Assembly (NCBI GenBank): GCA_025267735.1
Contig: CM046304.1
Coordinates: forward strand, 23,625,381-23,689,380
Direction of reading: 5' to 3'
DNA: 64,000 nucleotides
From: Mactra quadrangularis
Lineage: Eukaryota > Mollusca > Bivalvia > Venerida > Mactridae
A program made the translations under genes and the position numbers. The notes below the pieces were generated by a model. It had not been told where the DNA came from. It was given only the letters and a program-made list of their open reading frames with translations, and searched no databases. Positions 1-10,900 of this stretch are shown here, in pieces (the stretch's first letter is position 1; every line of letters starts with the position of its first letter).

Positions 1-800
1 CGGCTATTGTACTACAAAATGTTGCAGAGGATCAGGAGCAGACGCAGAGTGAACAAGTCAATACAGACCAGACACAAACACAGAAAGTCAGTTATTTCTT
101 TGAGCCATCAAATCGGGAAGATAATGAAATGCCGCATATATCGGTGCCTGCGAATGAACTCCGATCAATGAAATGTCAAAATGATCTACAAGATGAGAGT
201 CTTGCACGGCATGATCAAAGTTTATGTGATTTAAAACATCAGAATGATAACCAAGATAAATTAATTCGGGAATTACGAGTGAAAGTGAGAACACTTGAAA
301 ATGCAATGCAAGACTTCGAAGGTCGTTGCGGTAATGGTGTGTATCTATGGAAAATTAAAGATTATTTCAGGCTCAGACGTGAAGCAGAGCGAGGGGAGAT
401 AACTGCTGTTCATAGCAACTCATTTTATTCATGTTACTATGGATACAAATTATGTATCCGTGTAAATTTAAACGGCGTGGACTCGGCGCGGGGTACACAT
501 TTGTCTTTATTCATCCATTTTATGCAGGGAGAATATGACGATTTATTGGAGTGGCCATTTAACGGAAGAATTGTGTTAACAGTTATTGATCAAAATCCAA
601 TTTGTGAACAAAGAAATGATATATCCGAAACTCTTCTATCCAAATCCAATTTGGCTGCGTTCCAAAGACCTACCAGTGCTAGAAATCACAAAGGATTTGG
701 TTACATGGAATTTTTACCTTTAAACGTAATTGACGGGTCAACCTACGTGAAAAATGACACGCTAATAATTAAAGCTACTGTAATTCCTTCAACTGCCTAG
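1..800 (+). CDS. TRAF6-like: TRAF6-like protein, C-terminal part (coiled coil + MATH/TRAF-C), 5' partial
   Basis: An open frame runs from base 3 without a stop to TAG at 798-800, so the gene starts outside the window; an ATG at 129 is probably internal. The first ~100 codons are polar and Gln-rich, then heptad-like (about 160-320), as expected of the TRAF-N coiled coil. A full MATH/TRAF-C domain follows from about 333 (NGVYLWKI) to the end. Family landmarks are GYKLCIR, LFIHFMQGEYDDLLEWPF, FQRPTSARNHKGFGYMEF and YVKNDTLIIKATV. The Arg in GYKLCIR and the Phe and Tyr in GFGY match the TRAF6 pocket that binds acidic/aromatic receptor peptides (family knowledge). TRAF proteins trimerise through this region and couple Toll/IL-1R- and TNFR-type receptors to NF-kB and MAPK signalling; RING and zinc fingers would lie upstream. 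TRAF identity is firm; TRAF6 over another TRAF is likely from GFGY and HxMQGEYD. Confidence 0.9.
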   Translation, partial: AIVLQNVAEDQEQTQSEQVNTDQTQTQKVSYFFEPSNREDNEMPHISVPANELRSMKCQNDLQDESLARHDQSLCDLKHQNDNQDKLIRELRVKVRTLENAMQDFEGRCGNGVYLWKIKDYFRLRREAERGEITAVHSNSFYSCYYGYKLCIRVNLNGVDSARGTHLSLFIHFMQGEYDDLLEWPFNGRIVLTVIDQNPICEQRNDISETLLSKSNLAAFQRPTSARNHKGFGYMEFLPLNVIDGSTYVKNDTLIIKATVIPSTA

Positions 801-1521
801 AATATGTGTTCTGTTATCTAGAATTTAGCTTTGGGTGAATTGTTTGCATGACATAAATAGATTTATACTGTTGGTTTTAGCACATTAATTGCTTGGACGT
901 CATTTATTTGTTTTTGAAATTGGGCTGCACATCAACATTTTGTCCCTTTTAGCTTTTGCTTTTTTAACTTTTGGAGTATTTTGCCATGGGATATATATTC
1001 ATAACATAGACTCATAACTTGATTTATTTCTCAATTTTTTCTTCTTTTGCATAATTATAGTATACTACACAGGTACTTTTATGTAACTTTTTCAAAAATC
1101 AAATATAACTTTCAGTCATGTTTTAGGTTTATGATTAAATGAGATGTTATTCAATGAAAATATTTGGTTAAAATATAAAAATCTTATATTTTCTTTGTAG
1201 TGAATAACACCCACTGTTTAATAACTACATACTTTGTAACAGTTCAGTTGACTATATCCACAGGACTATAAAAATTGTGACTTAAAAAATAATAATGGTA
1301 TACTGGAAATCCAATGAAAGGGGGTATTTAATTGACAATATCGCAGATTTGTAATATACGTTAAGAAGTTAGGCATCATGAGCATTATCTTAGTACCGGT
1401 GGATTAAAACGGACATTTTCTTTTTTTTTTTAAATAACATCAACAGACAATATTCAAAACCAAAATATTTTTTTTTTACTTGCACTTGTTTAGGTACTTA
1501 CAACAAAATTTTACATATTGT

Positions 1522-1588
1522 GGGTTTAGTGCAAAATGGTCGTAACTCAATATAAGAAAAGAGTGAGTTACATCCGTTTTGTGCAATA
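1522..1588. repeat. Small foldback element (hairpin), degenerate copy
   Basis: The left arm GTGCAAAATGGTCGTAACTC and the right arm GAGTTACATCCGTTTTGTGC pair across a short loop. The same ~67-bp palindrome recurs at 9964-10031 and 21790-21856, which marks it as a dispersed element and not a one-off hairpin. Confidence 0.6.
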
Positions 1589-2769
1589 TTACTGAAAACC
1601 ACATGACTCAAAATAATCCCTTGTTCTCAGTATCATATGTGGTACCTTTTAACAGTAGAATTACATTAGTACCTGAGGGAAAACCCATATTTTTGAATTC
1701 TAAATAAAATCTTATACATGTATAACTGAAGTAACATATACTTATATATGCTTTAGTCAACTGATAATATATTTATTTAATTAATTATGCCACATTATCT
1801 TAATTATGATAGATAAATGAAATCCAATTGCTTTATGTTTGTATTTTATTTTGGTAACTGGTTTGGTTGAATGTTTTTGTTTTAATTTTGTGATATGCAC
1901 TTTTGCTTTTAAGCCTGAATGAGACAAATTTATTAGAATTTGAACGCAGTAAAATTATTATATTCAGTTTGCTTATCACTTTTGTCTGAAAATTTTAAAT
2001 TTTTGTTTATTTGATGAAATAGTATAAAGCACAGTTATGTATTAAAGGCACCCCTAACAATTAATCAAAATGTGGGGAGAAAAAAACATTCTCATACAGA
2101 GAGGCTATCAAGAGTCTCGATCCTTATTGAGAATCTTTAACATCTTGTGTAAGAAAATGGAAAAACAATTCCAAAAAAATTCTGTTTTTGCAATTTTATT
2201 AATCATAGAACATAAGTCTAATAGAGGAAACTGGTAAGAAATTCTCCTAATGTTATTGATGTGCATTATCTGGCTGCACTGGAGTAAGGAGACTTAGTAT
2301 TTGAAACATCATAACAATTTTTGAAAATTAGCTCATCTAAAATCTTCCAATTTCAACCCTAGTTGTGACGCTGCACTAGTCAAGTCTAAACATTATGGAA
2401 TGTTACATGAAAACCCTTTATAAAAAGGATTCCAACTTATCAAAAGGGTCAGATATATTCAATTCAGCATTGTAAAGTTAAGGTTAGCGACTTTGTTTTA
2501 TTTAAATGTTAAATAATATTATGCCTTAAGAGTTGAACTAATCAAAAATATCTTTTTTGTGGTTAAACTGAAACAAAAACTTTAATTATAGTATCAATAA
2601 CTTCCTGAAACCAATAACATATTACTGTTTGCTTATTTTCAAGCTTATAAATAGCTTTGAGAAAATACAGGATCTTGATTTTTATGGAAGATAATTTTTG
2701 TGATATGATTATACCACATCAAAGGTTCTCCTTGGTTGATGATTTCTATTGACTTATAAATACCTGGGA

Positions 2770-3051
2770 TGCTTTTCACAAAAATTCTTACGAAAAAAAT
2801 CTTCGTATGTCAGTTTCAAATATTCATGTTGTATATGTTAAGAGCAATAAAGGTTGTTGTTGTTGTATAATTAGCACTTCAAAGTCAGACGGATGATAAG
2901 TATAACTATGATATGATATTCAAAAGGTAAACATAATTCTACACAATGTGAATAATATTTAGAATTGATAAGCCAAAAAATGAGCGTATTATTAATGTTT
3001 CTTGCTTTTGACTTACGAAGACTTTTCTCATAAGAATTTTTGTGAAAAGCA
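2770..3051. repeat. Inverted-repeat element (MITE-like), ~282 bp
   Basis: The terminal arms at 2770-2812 and 3009-3051 are about 43 bp and pair with few mismatches (both carry TGCTTTTCACAAAAATTCTTA in opposite orientation). Nothing coding lies between them. No target duplication was identified. Superfamily unknown. Confidence 0.55.
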
Positions 3052-3885
3052 CCACAGGATTGTTGGGATCACATGGCAAGCTACTGAAATATGGCCAGGG
3101 AAGTTCTTTTTTATATCTCACATAGTAAGGGGATAGAATAATACATGAATACATGGGTGCGTTGTTCTAATAAGTGGCCTCGGTGGTATATTAATCAATT
3201 TACATACACTTAAACCACTATATTAAGACCGCCTACCAGTCTTTTTAAAATTGATTTTAATAATGAATGGTCTTAACAGCAGATAAGTTAGTGTAGCAGC
3301 ATTCATAGACTGAGTAATTGTCGGTTTATTGGTTATGACTCAATTTTTTTTTCTTGGACTGATTGAGATTTTAAAATCGCAAAATCAATTGGTAAACCTA
3401 TTAAGTTTCATACATTAATAATTTTAAATCTTTCGGTTGTATGGATCATAGTACTAAGATTGTCTATTATATACACTGTTCACTTTATAGGATTCGTTTG
3501 AAAATGTAGTTGGTGTATTAAGTTTTATTCTTTATCAAGTGAACAGTTTTCACATAATTTCATAACATTTTCAAAAGAACTTCATGTATCATGATTAATA
3601 CTTTGTATGTAAAATTACATTTTTGTATTGCCTGACTTGGCAATATGCTACTTTTACTTGTTTTACAACCTGGGGCATTTTTAGTCGTCATAGATATACA
3701 CTTCTTACATTTTATTCAAATGGGAACTTGTTATCAATGTTTCTTATATTGTTGCCTAGTGCAGTGCACAATGACTGGTTTTCCATTTTGTGCAGTATTC
3801 CAGTTTGTTCAGTTTTGTACTCATTCCCTTACATTTACTTAAAGATGATACCTCTTACTTCTGAGGATACTGTTTGAAGTTAAAG

Positions 3886-4100
3886 GTTAGGTCACAACAA
3901 GTTGATCATGTGTTCTACGGATTTTTCTGGAAAAAATGGGGCGAGCCAATGAAGAAAAGAAATCTTAATTCAGTTGCTTTATATAGCGGTTTGACCAAAT
4001 TTTTATTAGGGAGCAAGGAAATGAAAATATTTTTTTTCAATAACTGTCAAAATTAAGGTGCCAGTGAACCCATAGAACGTATGATTAACTTGTGGCCTTA
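3886..4100 (+). repeat. MITE copy A (~215 bp)
   Basis: The ends are ~30-bp inverted repeats (AGGTCACAACAAGTTGATCA near the left end; ATGATTAACTTGTGGCCTTA at the right). The whole element matches the reverse complement of 21871-22091 along its length, including GGTTTGACCAAATTTTTA and the GCGAGC motifs, so two copies of one family sit in this window in opposite orientations. A 60-codon open frame here (3874-4056) is a by-product of the repeat. Confidence 0.75.
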
Positions 4101-4439
4101 TCAAAACCACTTACAGGTTCAGTTCATCTGATTATGGTTTTACAATCCTACATATGGTGTCATCCAAAATAATCATTACACTTGAAAAATCTGGGGTTTT
4201 TTTGCATTAATACAAATCAGTTTATTTTAGATGTATTTATATAAGCGCATTAAGGTAGTTATATTGTTAAGTTTCCTCTAATGATGGTTTTAAAATATTG
4301 TTTACTGTGCTACCTAAAATAACCATTACAATAGAAAAATCTGTTTCTTTATATAAATTAGTTAATTAATTTATTGTAGATGTATTTATACATTAGGATA
4401 CTAGCAGTAGTTATAATAGATTGTAACATTTGAATAAAG

Positions 4440-4725
4440 GGTAATGGGAAGCGCAGTTGGTAGCGCGCCAGGATTTGAAATCTTGTGATCCGAAGGGGGT
4501 ACAGGTTCGAGTCCCACCTGGGAAGGTTATACCCTTCCATGAAAATTTGACAATGATGTCAATTTTCCTCCTTTACTAAGGTATATGAAGAAGTTTTCAG
4601 CCTTGTGGAAGAGTAGGTGAGTACTGTTTATAGACAAGGGTCCAGGAAAGCTAGGTTAGGTGTGCTGGATGCCGTAAAATGACCAAAAAGTGTTGACACG
4701 GCATTAAACCCAACATAAACAAACA
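4440..4725 (+). repeat. tRNA-derived SINE, copy 1 (full length)
   Basis: The head shows a pol III A box (GCGCAGTTGGTAGCGCGCC) and B box (GGTTCGAGTCCCACC). A conserved body follows (CCCTTCCATGAAAATTTGAC, GGTCCAGGAAAGCTAGGTTA), then a tail with GGCATTAAACCCAACATAAA and A-rich sequence. Matching copies lie near 45571, 49640 and 49948. A V-domain SINE such as the molluscan RUDI family is a plausible classification but was not checked. Confidence 0.8.
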
Positions 4726-6869
4726 ATAAACAATAATAATTAATTGTTTCAAATGTTACAATTACAATTGTTATTGTTATACATGTACATGTATCTAAAG
4801 AAATGTTTTTAATTTTTTAAAATATTGGTTAAAAGTTTAGGACAAATGAAACATTGACATAATTGTAAAGGTAATTATGGATAGCACAGTATATTTACAT
4901 TATGTATTTGTGTACACAAGTGATAATTTATGTATGCACTGAATACTGATAGCATTCATCTTTTCTTCATTTAAACTTGATGTCTATAATTCAAACTTTT
5001 ATTGTTCAGAAGTTGATAAAGCAATGGGCAAAGGAAGTTTTAAAGCTTTTAAATCACCAAATATTTATATGATGTAATACATGCATGTTTAAATGTTTAA
5101 ATTTGTTGGACCTGAGAAGTACATGTATTTTCAGATGGGAAAGAAGGGACTTGGTATCTGGCTTATACCAAGAACTTCAAAAGGGCTCTTATATGACCCA
5201 AATTTCCAAGTTTTGATGCACTTAATTCTTAAAATAGCTGATTTAACACAGTGCTTTTCTCTATACAGAATGTACCCATACAAAATTGACTAAAAAAATT
5301 CCATTTTGACTCTTGAAAATTTCACCTCAGAAGTCAAGTGAGAGCCCTTCTTTACAATAAGTTTCATTTTCCACTCTTTTTGTGGACTACTATGTAAAGC
5401 GATTTACACTTAATTGATGTTATCTACTATAACTACAGTTGTTACGATAATTAACATTGATTTTCATCTTTGGCATATAATTGTCATAATAAATATTTTG
5501 CTTTGGTTTCTGGACTCAACTTGAATACCTTAGCATTTAGGCTTTTATATGATAAGCATGTAGGCTGTATTTAATAGAAGAAAAGATAAATGCTATCAGA
5601 CTATCAAGGTATTGATTGTATAGTGAAATAAATGATATAATTATATGTGATACTATTTAGTTATTATTTGTCTGGCATGATGTCAGTAATAAAACTTTGT
5701 ATTATAAAAAATATCCTTTGTTGTTATTATATTTCTTTTAATTTAAATACAGTTTAGAATAGTTTAAATATCTGGGCATCTTGCAAACATACTTTATTAT
5801 TATATGCTTCTCAGTCGAATACCAGGATTTATTGGTCCAATAATCTACATTGTTATGCTCGAATTGAACTGCTTTCAGTTCACATTAATTAGAACTTCAT
5901 TTACAAGTACTAGTATGATGTACTACAAGTACCCCTGTAATTAATGTCTAAAGACATGATGTTGATTTGCTCGCACTTAAAAATTTTTTACGTACATTTC
6001 ATCATACAAATAAATGAAAATAAGAAAGAGATAAAAATGTGCCTATTCTGTTGAATTTTTCTTTGCCACTGATATTGATTCAGGAGATCAGGCTCCAAAC
6101 AAACATGTCCCACAACAAAAATGTCCTAAATTTTGAAATTATACCCCACATATGTAATATAGAAAGACATTATCAAGAAATAACTGACATGAAATCACAA
6201 TACCAACAGAATATGAAGTGATGTCAAGGTAAATGAAAGTTTTATATCACTAGAGAAAATTACATTAAGTTTACCCAAGACTGTAAGTTAAATTACTAGC
6301 AATTGTTTATATGAAGAGCTGGGGATACTATTTTGGCTGTAAAGTCCATAAACACATCAATATATGACCTTAAAATTTTAATAGTTGCACTTAAATAACT
6401 AAAACAATTTTGTCTCAGTTTTTTGTACAATGCATTTTTGAAAAAGTTCCAGTTTTAACTAGTACGTAAATAGATTTTTGACCTAATTATCATAGCATTC
6501 ATGCACTTAAGATTTTTTTGTAAATCATAAAATGTCACACGTTACTAGATCTATACAGAGACATAGATAACATGTATCTAATTCCCTGATCTATATAAAT
6601 ACCTATTTCCAATTAACATGCACGTTTCTGTAATTTACCCTTCAATTTAAAATGGATATTGTAAGATAAACAGAGGTAAAGAATTCTGTGCCAAGGCTGT
6701 AATATTTTTAAGTTTAATTGGATTTCCATGAAACTTAATACAACTGTTTTTTGCCATGACTGTCTATTTATACCCAAAGTTTGGCCAAATATGTAAGACT
6801 TAAATTGACTGAAAACTTCTATAGTCAATTCTAACCATTCTGTGGAATTTTTAAAATTCTTGAGATTGC

Positions 6870-7080
6870 CACGGTACTTACCTGTTCATATTATGGAGCG
6901 AAGGATATGTAAGCGGTCAGATAGGTCAGTCAGGAGAACACACGCCTTGTAAGTGAGGGGTCCGGGGGTTCATTTACCTAATAAATAAATAATGTACCTG
7001 TACGACAAGGCTCTACAGGATATCTGTTTGCAGAGATTTGTATCGGTCAGGCTGCATATTTTTAATTCCCTGTAACATTT
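6870..7080 (+). repeat. SINE-like repeat, unit 1 (tRNA-derived head)
   Basis: It contains CACGGTACTTACCTGTTCAT, AGGATATGTAAGCGG, a tRNA-like stretch and GGCTGCATATTTTTAATTCC. The same order of motifs recurs at 7181-7309, so these are two copies of one repeat about 310 bp apart, upstream of the ACSS3 start. Confidence 0.5.
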
Positions 7081-7180
7081 GGCGCCCATTGTGGGGCCGA
7101 AACTTTTACAGCTGAGAAACCCTTGTAATAAAAAATTGCTCCTGTTATAGCCTGGAGTTCCAGTTTGTGGGGGAGTTTGT

Positions 7181-7309
7181 CACGGTTCTTAACTGCTTGT
7201 TCACATCATGGGGAATATATAGGATATGTAAGTGGCTGGATAGCTCAGTCGTCTTGCAAGCGAAGTGTTCAGTCCCGGTAAGGCTGCATATTTTTCTTAC
7301 CCTGTGACA
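7181..7309 (+). repeat. SINE-like repeat, unit 2 (tRNA-derived head)
   Basis: It contains CACGGTTCTTAACTGCTTGT, AGGATATGTAAGTGGCTGGA, TAGCTCAGTCGTCTTGCAAG (A-box-like) and GTTCAGTCCCGG (B-box-like), then GGCTGCATATTTTTCTTACC. It is too degenerate to be a functional tRNA gene. Confidence 0.5.
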
Positions 7310-7634
7310 AGATATAAAGGATGGACTTGGTCCACGGTCCACTGGGTAAATTCAAACACTGGGTAAGACTTCTTAAAATTGCATTGTAGTCAATAATCAG
7401 AATAGCAGGCAAAGTGTTTGTTAATATTGACTCAGTATTAACATTAATAGCATGATTTACTATCAAGTTATCGGCTGGGATTTTTACTTTTGCTGTCAGT
7501 AGACCCGCCAATATTTTTCTTCTATGTATATGGTGTCAGTGTCTGCGTCAGTGCTTTAGACCGGCCCGATTAGACCGTATCACGTTTATAAAACGGATTT
7601 TATCACCAACCCGTCCTTGACCTTTTTGTCAACA

Positions 7635-7912
7635 ATGAACCGGCTGGGAAGGACTGCAAAGTTTGCAAAGTTTATTAGTCCTCTGTCTGCACGACAGTTT
7701 CATGCATCGGTCGCAAAATGCATGAGAATATGTTCTTGCTGCCAGCAACACAAAAGAACCGCAGCGGACTTCCAGACGCTCGATTACAACAAAGTTTTCA
7801 AACGGTCTATCGAAGACCCTGTTGATTTTTGGGCCGAAAAGGCAGAAGATATTGTGTGGGAGAAAAAATGGGACAAAGTGATTGACAACTCTAATCCACC
7901 CTTTACTCGATG
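7635..7912 (+). CDS. ACSS3: ACSS3 exon 1 (start codon, mitochondrial presequence)
   Basis: ATG at 7635 (context TCAACAATGA) opens the frame; the open frame continues a few codons upstream but without an ATG. Residues 1-31 are rich in Arg, Lys, Ser and Ala, lack acidic residues and contain RQFHASVAK, a typical matrix-targeting peptide. The exon ends TCGATG|GTATGA, splitting a Trp codon (phase 2) that exon 2 completes. [20 protein letters not shown] matches the ACSS N-terminal domain. Confidence 0.92.
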
Positions 7913-10900
7913 GTATGATAGTTTGCTTGATGCAATTAAGCATAGCAATAATCGTGTTACATGTTCTTATTGTTTTACTGTAGGGTCAATCCCATGGGTT
8001 GACACTAAACTAAAGCCACTGCAGGTTTATTTTGTACAGTGAACTCGACAGTTCCGGGTCATCGACAATTCTGGGTCACTTTTTTTTAATAGTGCAGATG
8101 ATTCCTTAATAATGCGATATTTTGATTATATGATGTTAAGTCATGTACATTAACCACTTAGCTACTGTTACACAAACATTCCATGTTGACATTTCTCTAC
8201 CGGCAGTCATAGTCATGAAACACTTGTAACCGTCCCGTTAATTGGTCATATTATAGTTTCTTGCTCTTAGGGACGGAGGTTCGGCTATGTCTCTGGTTTG
8301 AATCCCAAGTTGAAGTCTAAGTATAAGTACTTGTATTTATTGGCTCTTGATCGTATATTTATATGATCTTACTATGAAATTACTTGACAAACACAAGAGA
8401 AGATTTACACAAGTTTATTTAAATATGATATGAATGGTTTAAAGAGCTAATTTAAAGCAGTTAACTAAATGATAAGGTATAGATATAAATGAAAATTAAT
8501 AAGTTATAGTCAGAAATTAATCCTAACAGGGAAAAAAAGAAAATTATCCAGTTATAAAACTGAATTCAGCAGATCTATTAGATCTAAGATGACCAAGACC
8601 TAAGTCTTGAACGAACACTCACCTTCAAGGAGAGTATTCAAACTGAAAGAATAAGCTAAGATTTATGGTATTTATTGTATGCATTGACCAATCAAATTAC
8701 ATTCTAAATGGATGAGTTTATACAGGTAAACTGTGTACAAAATTTAAAGGTACTGACACCTACTACACACTAAACAGCGTTTTTTCCAACCTATGCGAAA
8801 GTATGTGAACATTTCGTCCATGCGTTCGAATAAACAGCAATTTATATCCACAATTAAGATAAAATAAGTGGTTATTGCACATCATTTTGCTGGAAATTTA
8901 TTGGTGAACACGATTAAACTCATAGATTTGTTTCATCTAATTACTGTTTGACAATTATGCAAACAATTTGACCACGTAAGCATGTGTCAAAACTTAACCC
9001 GTATTATGTACAATCTTTTATTTTTTAACATTTTAAAATTGGTTCAATACATGATTTTATCCCATATGTAAGATATTTGTCAATTAAATACAATTATTGT
9101 TTGATATTTTGAGTTTTACTTTTTACACGCAACTAATTGTATTTATGGTACTTTTTTCATTTGCAATAGGTAATTGCAAGTGTTAGTGACATGATTAGAT
9201 CTTTCATTTACAAGCTTTATTTTTGTTTAACTTGGAAGAAAATATGAGATAAAGTCTTTATTGACAAAAAGTTGGCAGTTTTATTGATTTTAACCCTGTT
9301 GAGACCACTCTGGATTAAAGAGACACGCATCTGTCACGTGACCCGGAATTGGCAAGTGCGACCCGTAACTACCAAGTTTGCAACATGCAATTTCGAAAAT
9401 TGTAGAAAATTACAAGCAAATAAACACTATTAATTTATTATAGCATGGTAAGGTGGAAGTATTTGTTAATCAATTTGTGCAGGTTTGATTCCCACAACTT
9501 TCGTTTTGAAGAGACACGCATCGTTTGTTTCATTACTGACGCGGAACTGTCGAGTTCACTGTACCTTCATGACCAGTGTCACTGATGTCAGTTATAGTCT
9601 GCTGATATTCTAAGATTAAACAATAAAACTGTAGCTTCACCTTTCAAATTGAAAAATAAGCATGGTTTATTGTCAGTAACTGTATCAATGTTTTGAGGCC
9701 ATAGTTAAATATCAATGTTTGTTAACCATAGAGTGCGCTATATTTACACTGCCTCGCTTCAGGTTTGTTGGTGGTGAGTTGAACACTTGTTATAATGCTG
9801 TAGATCGTCATGTTGTTGAAGGAAATGGTGGTCAAGTTGCTATTATACATGACAGTCCTGTGACTAAACAAATACAGAAAATAACATACAGGGAACTATG
9901 GGAAGAGGTGATCAGTTTTAGTTTTAACTTATTTTTATTGACAAATTGTCAGATACAAATTGTGGGCTTAGCACAAAATGGTTGTAACTCACTCTTTTTT
10001 ATATTGAGTTACGACTGTTTTGTGCTAAGCCTGGGAAATGTACCTAGACTATACATTAGATTGTCAAAGGGTCTGCCCACGAGTTCTCGTAAATTAGTTA
10101 TAGGCATTCCCATTAAATTAGCTTTATTGTCTCCAATCAATGGATTCAAATTGATACTTGTCAAATCACCCATTGAGACCAGTTTTCCAGAGAGGGACCA
10201 AAACTGCTAATTGGTGATGAAGGATTCTGAAACAGAGGCCCAGCTGGCTCTCTGCATTGGTACTTTAAGTATTCACTCTGATGCCAGTTTGGTATGTTTC
10301 AGACATTTTGATATCCTTTTATTACAACTTTTTAGTTTGAATTATGTAAACAAGACATGTTCATCCGGAGAAATGTCAGTTAATTAATTTTGGCATTTGA
10401 AATTTTAGCTGCCTGTTCAGCACTGCTGGTGGTAGGATTTGTGGGTAGAATTCCTGGACAAGACATCCATAACTTTGTTGTGTTAGTTCATGAAATATTT
10501 CTTTCTCATCTATGTATTCATAACCTGCTGTCAGCCATTTGTTAAAAGCTTAAGTCATGAATCAAGGCCTGTCCAAGACAGTAAATGGGTACACTGCAGT
10601 CCTGAGTAGATGGAAAAATTATCAAAGAATTAAAAGTTAAGCACCATTAATTACCATGAAAACAACCAAATGTAGATTGCTGGTTTTATACAAAGTTTTG
10701 ATTCTTGTTTTATAACTAGGTATCATTGTTTGCTGGTGTTTTAGAAAAGAATGGTGTTAGGAAAGGTGACCGTGTATTAATCTATATGCCTATGATACCA
10801 CAAGCTATTATTGCCATGTTAGCATCAGCCAGACTTGGAGCTATACATTCATTAGTGTTTGGTGGATTTGCTTCCAAAGAATTGTCTACTAGAATTGAGC

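Larger units (their letters stand above)
801..7634. other. Intergenic region: TRAF 3'UTR, then repeats and ACSS3 upstream region
   Basis: No host coding exon seen. The first ~900 bp probably include the TRAF 3'UTR; a candidate AATAAA lies at 1703-1708. The rest is AT-rich with a small hairpin, two foldback elements, a tRNA-derived SINE and a pair of SINE-like direct repeats, listed separately. Short open frames at 3623-3877, 3874-4056 and 5093-5293 have no recognisable homology; the second lies inside a MITE. The last ~300 bp before 7635 should contain the ACSS3 promoter, but no TATA box or other clear core element was found. Confidence 0.6.

Noticed and set aside
4440..4515. tRNA gene
   Set aside because: A and B boxes are good, but the SINE body follows without an acceptor-stem match or terminator; the same holds at 49948.
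7629..7943. 104-codon minus-strand frame over ACSS3 exon 1
   Set aside because: Antisense shadow of a real exon; no homology.
9719..10210. 163-codon frame spanning ACSS3 exon 2
   Set aside because: Only 9763-9907 is exon; the rest reads through the intron and a hairpin repeat.
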